From: JAAEPI01 sp965212145
GTDB taxonomy: Bacteria; Bacteroidota; Bacteroidia; Cytophagales; Cyclobacteriaceae
Length of the DNA: 64,000 nucleotides
Assembly: GCA_965212145.1 (NCBI GenBank)
Contig: CBDBUY010000004.1
Location: 1,002,523-1,066,522 of the forward strand
Direction: 5' to 3'
Notes under the pieces: model-generated
What the model was told of the DNA's origin: nothing
The model's database searches: none
What the model saw: only the letters and a program-made list of their open reading frames with translations
Translations under genes and position numbers: made by a program
In this document: positions 26,468 through 33,750 of the stretch, in pieces
Layout of the letters: each line of letters starts with the position of its first letter
How positions within the stretch are numbered: position 1 is the first letter of the stretch

Positions 26468-27464
26468 GATCCACATTTTCACGAATGTTCATGTAGAAAA
26501 GGTTGTAGTCCACAATGTGATAGCGCTTCCAGTTGATCAGGAAATTCCCAAAGAATTTAGGCTTATGAATCCAAAGCAAGCCTTGATGATTCTGAGCGTC
26601 GGTCACGCCTTTATTGATTCGTTTGAAGTTTCTGAGCACTCCACCTTTGTTTAAATCCCAGTCCGCCCGAGTCGTATCGGTGGTCCAGGTAAGTGGGTTG
26701 ACACTTAGGGCATTCGAATACAAAGACTCATGTTTCGGAGGATAGTAGCCTTCTTTGAAAGTGTTCCAGGTCATCCAGCAGCCTGTTTGATCCGGTGTTT
26801 CGCAAACCGGAATGAACTCAAATTCATCTTTTTGGACAGGCATACCCACAATGTAGGCAGCCACCAACTGATTCATGAGCGACTTTTCTTCAAAGTACTC
26901 GTGAAGCAGTCGGACAGCATGTAAGGTGCCTTGACTGTGCGAGGCAATGATGATTGGGCGTCCGCTGTTCCAGTTTTGCAAATAATACTCGAAGGCCTTT
27001 TTGACATCTTGGTAGGCGAAATCAAGTACTTCGTTTTTTAGAGTCGTGTCGTTATAAAAGATTTTGATGTGGCCTTGGCGATAAAGTGGCGAGTACACCT
27101 TGGCTGATCCGTTAAAAACGCTCGCCTGATTCTTGATCGTGGACTCAGCTATTTCCTCATTCAGTTCCTGGTCGTTTACATCGGCAAACCATGGATTGGT
27201 TGGTTTCTGTTCTTTCGAATAAATCGTCGGGTAGACGAAAAAAACATCAACATCCGACTTGGCTTGTTTTTCTGTCAATTGCTTTCTGCCGGGCACCAAG
27301 TCGGCACAATCTTCTTTTTCTGGGTGAGCAATCCAATATTTCAGGTTTGTATAATCCGGTGCTTCTGGAGTTTTATTTAAATCTGCAATACTAAAAGGGG
27401 GCTTTTGACTGAATGACTCAAAGACCAGTAAGAAGGTTAAAGAAACCAAAATCGATTTTTTCAT
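26424..27464 (-). CDS. secreted DUF3089 alpha/beta-hydrolase-like protein
   Basis: The 346-residue protein has a signal peptide (MKKSILVSLTFLLVFESFSQ) and the DUF3089 core: DVDVFFVYPTIY near residue 75, YSPLYRQG near 125 and the nucleophile elbow IIASHSQGTLHA near 180. The last part, WKRYHIVDYNLFYMNIREN, holds candidate catalytic His and Asp. The family consists of probable lipases or esterases without a characterised substrate. It begins 4 bp inside the end of the oxyR frame, so it is translated from the oxyR message, which suggests control by the same promoter. Its last 44 bp are antisense to kmo. Confidence 0.85.
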   Translation of the reverse strand: MKKSILVSLTFLLVFESFSQKPPFSIADLNKTPEAPDYTNLKYWIAHPEKEDCADLVPGRKQLTEKQAKSDVDVFFVYPTIYSKEQKPTNPWFADVNDQELNEEIAESTIKNQASVFNGSAKVYSPLYRQGHIKIFYNDTTLKNEVLDFAYQDVKKAFEYYLQNWNSGRPIIIASHSQGTLHAVRLLHEYFEEKSLMNQLVAAYIVGMPVQKDEFEFIPVCETPDQTGCWMTWNTFKEGYYPPKHESLYSNALSVNPLTWTTDTTRADWDLNKGGVLRNFKRINKGVTDAQNHQGLLWIHKPKFFGNFLINWKRYHIVDYNLFYMNIRENVDLRVRTFLANQENAE

Positions 27465-28402
27465 TTGATAGCAATATGCGGATCCACAACAACGTAATTA
27501 TTTTTTTGTAGCATATGGTGAGGTATGTTTTTTTGGATGTACTCTCCTAAAACGCGAATGTAACGATCCTTGTCATGCTTAGGAGTCACTACTAAACCAA
27601 TTTCCCTGGCGCGAGGCTTTCCACTGATGGTTTTTAAATTTTCTTCTTGGTCTGCATTCAAACTCAGAGAGGTCAGCTCAGGTAAAATGGTCATTCCTCC
27701 TTTGGTATCCACCATCCTGATCAATGCATCGATGGAATTGCTCTGATACACAAAATCCTTCCCCTCTCGCACCCTAGAAAGGTTACAGAAGTCACTAACC
27801 TGATCTCTGAAGCAGTTCCCCTCGTCCAGCAGCCAAAGCTTGTCTTGATCGATTTCCTTCACGCTGAGCTCTGTTCGGCCAATATCATCTCCTGAAGCGT
27901 AGACATAGAATCTTTCATAAAACAATGGAATAGAATCTACACCCGGCACATCAATGGGCGTGGAAATCAGCCCGACATCAAGATCTCCATGACGAATGTT
28001 TTGAATGATCCGTTCGGTGATTTGCTCTTTGATAATTATCTGGATATTAGGATAATCTTGTTGAAGCGGATCAATGAATAGAGGCACAAGAAATGGAGCA
28101 AGGGTTGGAATTATGCCTATTGTCAACCTTCCGCTGAAGTCTTGCTTGAGTTCTTGCGAAAATGTTTTCAGCTGCTTTACTCCTGAGACTATTTCCTGAG
28201 ATTTGGATAGAAAGGCCTTTCCGTCTTCCGTGGCTTGTATAGGTGCAGATGTCCGGTTAAACAGCGCAATTTGAATTTCCTCTTCCAGCTTTTGAATCTG
28301 GATGCTGAGAGCGGGCTGACTGATGCCGACATGTTGAGCGGCTCTTTTAAAATTGCCGAATTTCTGGAGCGCTAACGCCGATTCAAGCTGATTGAGAGTC
28401 AT
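27461..28402 (-). CDS. oxyR: OxyR-type LysR-family peroxide sensor
   Basis: This 313-residue LysR regulator has an N-terminal winged helix (GNFKRAAQHVGISQPALSIQ, residues 16-35) and a substrate-domain segment LLDEGNCFRDQVSDFC. Its two cysteines, residues 197 and 206, have the same spacing and nearly the same numbers as Cys199 and Cys208 of E. coli OxyR, which form the H2O2-induced disulfide. It is divergent from katG, the classical target, with 83 bp between starts. It likely activates katG and controls its own operon with the DUF3089 gene. Confidence 0.93.
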   Translation of the reverse strand: MTLNQLESALALQKFGNFKRAAQHVGISQPALSIQIQKLEEEIQIALFNRTSAPIQATEDGKAFLSKSQEIVSGVKQLKTFSQELKQDFSGRLTIGIIPTLAPFLVPLFIDPLQQDYPNIQIIIKEQITERIIQNIRHGDLDVGLISTPIDVPGVDSIPLFYERFYVYASGDDIGRTELSVKEIDQDKLWLLDEGNCFRDQVSDFCNLSRVREGKDFVYQSNSIDALIRMVDTKGGMTILPELTSLSLNADQEENLKTISGKPRAREIGLVVTPKHDKDRYIRVLGEYIQKNIPHHMLQKNNYVVVDPHIAIK

Positions 28403-28485
28403 AATCTCAAACTATGGCTATATAAAATTTATAAAATTTAATTATTACAATTTTACACATTATCAACATTGAAAAACATTAAACC
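28403..28485. promoter_or_regulatory. oxyR-katG divergent control region
   Basis: This 83-bp AT-rich gap separates the two start codons. It contains TATAAAATTTATA at 28421-28433, a perfect odd-centred palindrome, followed at once by a second AAATTTA unit, and CTAT/CTAT spacing at 28412-28422. LysR-type regulators bind such AT-rich inverted repeats, so OxyR binding here is a reasonable inference. No exact Bacteroidota -7 box is clear. Confidence 0.5.
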
Positions 28486-30663
28486 ATGTCAAAAGAATTA
28501 GCAACGAATGGTGAAGCGAAATGCCCGGTCATGCATGGCGCAAACACTGAAACTCAAAGTAGCGTGATGGACTGGTGGCCAAACGCCCTGAACTTGGACA
28601 TTCTGCATCAGCATGATTCAAAAACAAATCCCCTCGGAGAAGATTTTGATTATCATGAAGAACTCAAGAAGCTGGATGTAGATGCGCTAAAAAATGACTT
28701 AAAAAACCTAATGACAGACAGCCAGGATTGGTGGCCTGCTGACTGGGGACACTACGGTGGATTGTTCATTAGAATGGCATGGCATGTAGCTGGAACTTAT
28801 AGAATTGCCGATGGACGTGGGGGCGCAGGAACTGGTAACCAACGATTTGCGCCATTGAATTCATGGCCGGATAACGGCAACCTTGATAAAGCCAGAAGAT
28901 TGCTCTGGCCAATCAAGCAGAAATATGGAAATAAAGTGAGCTGGGCAGACCTTATGGTTCTTGCAGGAAACATGGCTTATGAAAGCATGGGATTCAAAAC
29001 ATTTGGGTTTGCTTTCGGTAGAGAAGATATCTGGCATCCAGAAAAAGATATTTATTGGGGAGCAGAAAAAGAATGGTTGGCACCTAGTGACAGTCGCTAT
29101 GAAAATGTGGACCAGCCGGAGACCATGGAAAATCCATTGGCTGCTGTTCAGATGGGATTGATTTATGTCAACCCTGAAGGAGTGAATGGGCAATCTGATC
29201 CGATCAAGACAGGAGCACAAGTTCGTGAGACCTTCAAGAGAATGGCCATGAATGATGAGGAAACAGTGGCTCTAACTGCTGGTGGACACACCGTGGGAAA
29301 AGCACATGGAAATGGAGATGCTGGAGCTTTAGGACCAGATCCTGAGGGGGCAGCTGTCGAGCATCAAGGTTTTGGGTGGATCAACCCAAATGAGTCTGGA
29401 AAAGGACGTCATGCGGTCACTAGTGGCCTTGAGGGTGCCTGGACAAACAACCCAACGAAATGGGACAATGGTTACTTCGAGATGCTATTCAATCATGAGT
29501 GGAAGCTAAGCAAGAGCCCTGCCGGTGCTAACCAGTGGATTCCTGTTGAAATCGATGAGAAAGACATGCCTACAGATGTGGAGGATTACAAAACACCACA
29601 AAATCCAATCATGACCGATGCGGATATGGCGATGAGAGAAGATCCGATCTACAAAGAGATTTCTTTGAAATTCAAGGATGATTTTGCCGCTTTCGAAGAT
29701 GCCTTTGCCAGAGCTTGGTTCAAATTGACGCATAGAGACATGGGACCAAAATCTAGATACATTGGGCCGGATGTGCCTCAGGAAGATTTGATTTGGCAAG
29801 ACCCAATTCCACAAGGGAAAAGCGATTATGACGTGGATGCGGTAAAAGCAAAAATTGTGAATGCCGGACTTTCTGTTTCTGAGATGGTTTCTACTGCTTG
29901 GGACAGTGCTCGAACGTTTAGAGGTTCGGATATGAGAGGTGGAGCAAACGGGGCTAGAATCAGATTGGCTCCACAAAAAGATTGGGCTGGTAACGAACCG
30001 GAGAGACTTTCAAAAGTACTTTCTGTTTTGGAGCCAATTGCTCAGGAGTCTGGAGTTAGTGTGGCTGATGTGATTGTTCTTGCAGGTAATGTTGGCGTGG
30101 AGCAAGCAGCCAAAAATGCTGGCATGGATATTACCGTTCCATTTGCGCCGGGTCGTGGAGATGCAACCGATGAAATGACGGATGCGGAATCATTTGAACC
30201 GCTAGAGCCATTGGCTGATGGGTACAGAAACTGGTTGAAGAAAGATTATGCCGTAAGCTCTGAAGAATTACTACTGGATCGTACGCAATTAATGGGCTTG
30301 ACAGCTCACGAAATGACCTGTCTACTAGGTGGGATGAGAGTGATTGGGACTAATCATGGTGGTTCGCCTCATGGTGTTTTCACCGACAATGTTGGATCAT
30401 TGACCAATGATTTCTTCTTGAACTTGACAGACATGAACAATAGCTGGAATCCTGTAGATATTGGATTGTATGAAATCCGTGATCGAAAGAGCAATGATTT
30501 CAAATGGTCGGCAACCCGAGTGGACTTGGTGTTCGGGTCGAATTCAATTCTGAGAGGATACGCTGAGGTTTATGCCCAAAGCGATAGCAAGGAGAAATTC
30601 GTGAAGGATTTCGTAGCTGCCTGGACCAAGGTCATGAATGCAGATCGATTCGATCTGGGATAA
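28486..30663 (+). CDS. katG: catalase-peroxidase
   Basis: KatG is a bifunctional heme enzyme that removes H2O2. The 725-residue protein shows both duplicated halves. The distal site is RMAWHVAGTYR near residue 100 (Arg, Trp, His), the proximal heme ligand is in LTAGGHTVGKAHG near 270, and GLIYVNPEGVNG carries the Tyr of the Met-Tyr-Trp crosslink. The protein starts MSKELATNGEAKCPVMHG, with no signal peptide, so it is cytoplasmic. Divergent from oxyR and followed by a strong terminator, beyond which the ankyrin gene begins 12 bp later. Confidence 0.97.
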   Translation: MSKELATNGEAKCPVMHGANTETQSSVMDWWPNALNLDILHQHDSKTNPLGEDFDYHEELKKLDVDALKNDLKNLMTDSQDWWPADWGHYGGLFIRMAWHVAGTYRIADGRGGAGTGNQRFAPLNSWPDNGNLDKARRLLWPIKQKYGNKVSWADLMVLAGNMAYESMGFKTFGFAFGREDIWHPEKDIYWGAEKEWLAPSDSRYENVDQPETMENPLAAVQMGLIYVNPEGVNGQSDPIKTGAQVRETFKRMAMNDEETVALTAGGHTVGKAHGNGDAGALGPDPEGAAVEHQGFGWINPNESGKGRHAVTSGLEGAWTNNPTKWDNGYFEMLFNHEWKLSKSPAGANQWIPVEIDEKDMPTDVEDYKTPQNPIMTDADMAMREDPIYKEISLKFKDDFAAFEDAFARAWFKLTHRDMGPKSRYIGPDVPQEDLIWQDPIPQGKSDYDVDAVKAKIVNAGLSVSEMVSTAWDSARTFRGSDMRGGANGARIRLAPQKDWAGNEPERLSKVLSVLEPIAQESGVSVADVIVLAGNVGVEQAAKNAGMDITVPFAPGRGDATDEMTDAESFEPLEPLADGYRNWLKKDYAVSSEELLLDRTQLMGLTAHEMTCLLGGMRVIGTNHGGSPHGVFTDNVGSLTNDFFLNLTDMNNSWNPVDIGLYEIRDRKSNDFKWSATRVDLVFGSNSILRGYAEVYAQSDSKEKFVKDFVAAWTKVMNADRFDLG

Positions 30664-30685
30664 TTACTTTTGAAGTTGATAATAC

Positions 30686-30714
30686 AGGCCGGCCGGATGG
30701 CCGGCCTTTTTTTT
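30686..30714 (+). terminator. rho-independent terminator after katG
   Basis: The stem AGGCCGGCC (30686-30694), loop GGAT and stem GGCCGGCCT (30699-30707) are followed by a run of eight T. It sits 22 bp after the katG stop and just before the ankyrin gene, so ankyrin expression depends on read-through or its own start. Confidence 0.9.
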
Positions 30715-30725
30715 ATTGAAGTATC

Positions 30726-31094
30726 ATGGAAAAGAACATTTGGGAACTAATTCAAAAGGGTGACGCGGGTGGTCTTTCGGACCTTCTTAGCAAGGAGCCA
30801 AACCTATTAGAGGAAAAGGATTCTCGTGGCTTTACGCCGCTTATTCTTTCCACTTATAACGCCCAGCAAGAAGTTGCGGAATTGCTTTTGGATCTTGGGG
30901 CCGATATAGATGGGAGAGATGTTGCAGGCAACACGGCATTGATGGGTACTTGTTTCAAGGGGAATGTTGACATCATCGAAATGTTGATCTCCAGAGGAGC
31001 GGATGTAGATGCAAAAAACAAACGTGGCGATACGGCCTTGACATTCGCGAAGATGTCAGGAAATGCTGTGTTGGTTGCCCTCCTGGAGCCCTAA
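30726..31094 (+). CDS. ankyrin-repeat protein downstream of katG
   Basis: The 122-residue protein consists almost entirely of ankyrin repeats: DSRGFTPLILSTYNAQQEVA, DVAGNTALMGTCFKGNVDII and NKRGDTALTFAKMSGNAVLV, each with the GxTxL turn. It has no signal peptide. Small ankyrin proteins sit next to catalase genes in other bacteria; in Pseudomonas aeruginosa AnkB is needed for full KatB activity. By analogy it may support KatG, which is inference from position. Its stop overlaps the opposing VCBS gene by 4 bp (CTAA). Confidence 0.82.
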   Translation: MEKNIWELIQKGDAGGLSDLLSKEPNLLEEKDSRGFTPLILSTYNAQQEVAELLLDLGADIDGRDVAGNTALMGTCFKGNVDIIEMLISRGADVDAKNKRGDTALTFAKMSGNAVLVALLEP

Positions 31095-33337
31095 TATCCT
31101 AGTTTAACTCTTCGAGTGGATGTGTACTGCTCGTTAGATATTTTCACGAAATATATGCCTTGCTCTAACGTGGAAAATCTGGAGTTGACCAAAACCTCAG
31201 GTGTCTTCAGGGTCTTTTGCCAAATGATCTTCCCAGAGATATCTATGAGTTGAATGTTGGAGTTTGTTCGACTGAACCTTTTGCCTAAGTAGATAGTAAT
31301 TTCTTCGCTGGCCGGATTAGGGAAGACAGTCAAATCATCCTCAACTTCAAAAAAAGCGACTTTTGTTTTGAAGATTTCCTCGGTTCCATCGTAATCAACC
31401 TGCTTCAATCGGTAGTAATTAGCTCCAACGAATGGGCTGGAATCCACGAATGCATAATCATGTCGCTCGTCAGTTGTTCCATTACCCTTGACCGTACCAA
31501 TGGTCATGAAACCTGCTCCGTCGGACGAATGCTGAACTTCAAAATAATCATTGTTTAATTCCGTCGCGGTTGTCCAATTAATGTGAATTCTATCTGTCCT
31601 TTTTTCCAATCCAAAAGAGATCATTTCAACTGGCAGTACGGAAAAATCACATGAAGAACCATTGGTGCCATTAAGCGCGGTGAGAGTCAAAGTGTTATTC
31701 GAAATGTCCCCAGCATTGAAGTCATACGAATAAGTCTCGATGGTGCCATTTTTTTCTGGGAAGGTAATGTCGATGGTGTAATCTGAAGTCATGTCCGGTA
31801 GATGGAAAATAGAAACTGGTGGATTCTGTGCTCCATGCCCAGCCGCTGTACTTCCGGTTTGTGCACCAGAAACAATATTGCCCATATCGTCACGAATGAT
31901 CAAGGACGCCCCCACTATCGGCCTGGTTACGGTGGTGCCATCCACACAGTCTTCTGTAAACACTTTTAAGTAGTTGCAGGTCGTGTTTTGACAAAGATCA
32001 TTTTCCCATAATTGATTAGCTGCTGCATCCACATTTATATATAAATCATAATCTCCATCGTCATCGTAATCCACTAAGTTCACTCCTTCGGCATTTGCAT
32101 TCACGGCCAGGTCGGTGCGGGTAAAACTCAAATCAGCAACGCTGTTTATATCAGTAGTCGTATTGATGTAGACGTAGCTATTACCGGCATTATTGCCAAG
32201 AAACAGATCAATGTCTCCATCTCCGTCCACATCTGCACAGGCACATCCGTCAATATCTGGACTTCCGGGAATTGTCGGTTTCGCACTTGCAACGAAATTT
32301 CCACTTGTGGTTTGAAGCCAAATTTGGTTTGTTCCTGAATCCGTCCAGTAAATATCCAGGTCACCGTCTAAGTCAAAGTCACAAAAAATAACTCCTCCCT
32401 TGTTCGCATTGTCAGCATCGGTGGATGCTGCATTCGTCGGAATCGACGTGTTGGCAGTGAAGGTGTCATCACCGTCATTGGTGTAAAGCTTGGTCCCGTA
32501 TGGCGCAGTACCATTTGAAGGTTTTCTTACTATAAAATCAACGTAACCATCGGCATTATAATCGCCAGCAGCCATATAATCTCCATTGCCACCGTCAATA
32601 GCAAGTCCAAGGGCAGGATAATTATTGAGCTGTTGCATGAAATCATTTCCTAATGCTTCTGCTGAGTTTTCTACGACTCCATCATTGTCCCCGCCATCTC
32701 CCAGCTGGATCCCTCTTGTAGCAGTTCCATCAAGTTGTTGGTTTTCAAGAATGTCCACGCCACAATCAGCATTTTCGATGACCAAATCCAACCATCCGTC
32801 GTTGTTGTAATCAAGAAAAGCCAATCCTTCGGAGTTTATGCCATCATTGCCTCCTCCACAATTATTTCCATTTACGTCTAAATCTGTAAATACTAAATTG
32901 GGAGTCTCACCGGTTCCAACACCGAACATGTATGGATCCGGAGTGCTTCCCGATCCTCGATTGATATAGAATTCGATACGGGAATGAGCATTTCGCACAA
33001 AATCCATGTTCCCGTCGTTATTGAGGTCACCCCACAGAATTGAACGCTCTGTGTTGTTGTTTAAAAGTCCAGCGGCTAAAGTGGCGGTTACGTCTGAAAA
33101 TACCGGGGGGTCTGCCCCATTGCTTTGCAACAGTCTTGTATCAATAGTTCCATCATCTGTATTGACAAGAAGATCTAAATCACCGTCATTGTCAAAATCG
33201 GCCCAAACGGCACCTCCATCTTTGTTGCCTCCGATATCTATTCCAGTGACTGCTGTTTGCGTAAAATTCTGACCGAACAGCATACTAGAAAATCCCAATG
33301 TCAGAATGACAAGGGTATATTTCGTCCAAGTTTTCAT
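31091..33337 (-). CDS. secreted VCBS/FG-GAP repeat protein with T9SS type A sorting domain
   Basis: The 748-residue protein has a signal peptide (YTLVILTLGFSSMLFGQ), then about seven FG-GAP/VCBS blades with calcium-loop motifs such as DFDNDGDLDLLV, DYNNDGWLDLVI, DFDLDGDLDIYW and DVDGDGDIDLFL, forming a beta-propeller over residues 30-450. A middle segment (residues 560-650) looks fibronectin-like. The C-terminus, DLTVFPNPASEEITIYLGK to the final VKLGY, is the T9SS type A sorting domain, so the protein should cross the outer membrane through SprA and be surface-attached or released. Ligand unknown. It has its own promoter region in the 113 bp upstream. Confidence 0.88.
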   Translation of the reverse strand: MKTWTKYTLVILTLGFSSMLFGQNFTQTAVTGIDIGGNKDGGAVWADFDNDGDLDLLVNTDDGTIDTRLLQSNGADPPVFSDVTATLAAGLLNNNTERSILWGDLNNDGNMDFVRNAHSRIEFYINRGSGSTPDPYMFGVGTGETPNLVFTDLDVNGNNCGGGNDGINSEGLAFLDYNNDGWLDLVIENADCGVDILENQQLDGTATRGIQLGDGGDNDGVVENSAEALGNDFMQQLNNYPALGLAIDGGNGDYMAAGDYNADGYVDFIVRKPSNGTAPYGTKLYTNDGDDTFTANTSIPTNAASTDADNANKGGVIFCDFDLDGDLDIYWTDSGTNQIWLQTTSGNFVASAKPTIPGSPDIDGCACADVDGDGDIDLFLGNNAGNSYVYINTTTDINSVADLSFTRTDLAVNANAEGVNLVDYDDDGDYDLYINVDAAANQLWENDLCQNTTCNYLKVFTEDCVDGTTVTRPIVGASLIIRDDMGNIVSGAQTGSTAAGHGAQNPPVSIFHLPDMTSDYTIDITFPEKNGTIETYSYDFNAGDISNNTLTLTALNGTNGSSCDFSVLPVEMISFGLEKRTDRIHINWTTATELNNDYFEVQHSSDGAGFMTIGTVKGNGTTDERHDYAFVDSSPFVGANYYRLKQVDYDGTEEIFKTKVAFFEVEDDLTVFPNPASEEITIYLGKRFSRTNSNIQLIDISGKIIWQKTLKTPEVLVNSRFSTLEQGIYFVKISNEQYTSTRRVKLGY

Positions 33338-33450
33338 AGGTCGTGATTAATACCTTGGTATAAAGGTACGAACAAATTGGACTTATCGAATTGTCAAAGG
33401 ACAATATTTAGGCGCACCAGAATGAGCGTGTTTAGCTCAGAGCGAGCAAG

Positions 33451-33630
33451 TTAACCCCCACACCCTACACACTCGATCTCAGTATTCATTGGTCGTGTGC
33501 CATTCAATTTCATCTTCAGATTATGAATCTTGTCCTTAATCTCCATGTCTGCAAACATGTCGCCAGTGAGCTTGGATTCAAGTTCTTTGATTTCTGAGTC
33601 GAGGGATTGAGTTTGTTCCGTGGTTAGCAT
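33451..33630 (-). CDS. 59-residue small protein with CVGCGG tail
   Basis: A short frame starts MLTTEQTQSLDSEIKELESK and ends IECVGCGG. The first 45 residues are charged and predicted helical or coiled coil (heptad-like Leu/Ile spacing), and the tail has a CxxC pair that could bind metal or form a disulfide. It has no signal peptide. Codon use reads as coding and the frame is closed by TAA. I believe similar 55-65-residue proteins ending in CVGCG occur in other Bacteroidota, but their function is unknown to me. It lies on the same strand as clpB, 120 bp after it, behind a hairpin. Confidence 0.6.
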   Translation of the reverse strand: MLTTEQTQSLDSEIKELESKLTGDMFADMEIKDKIHNLKMKLNGTRPMNTEIECVGCGG

Positions 33631-33690
33631 GGTGTGATTGTTTTGTCTTTTGATAAAGGTAAATCAATTAAGCCATTTTCAGAATTGGCC

Positions 33691-33726
33691 TAAAAAGAGA
33701 AACCCGAAGAAAATTCTCCGGGCTTT
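33691..33726 (-). terminator. probable terminator after clpB
   Basis: On the minus strand, AGCCCGGAGAA and TCTTCGGGTTT pair around a short T-rich loop, followed by TCTCTTTTTA. It lies 24-60 bp after the clpB stop. The stem has one or two mismatches, so strength is moderate. Confidence 0.55.
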
Positions 33727-33750
33727 CCGATCTATTTATTTACTCACCTA

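Noticed and set aside
32040..33200. Apparent DNA repeats in the VCBS gene
   Set aside because: The similarity comes from repeated calcium-loop codons of FG-GAP blades, not from a tandem DNA repeat.
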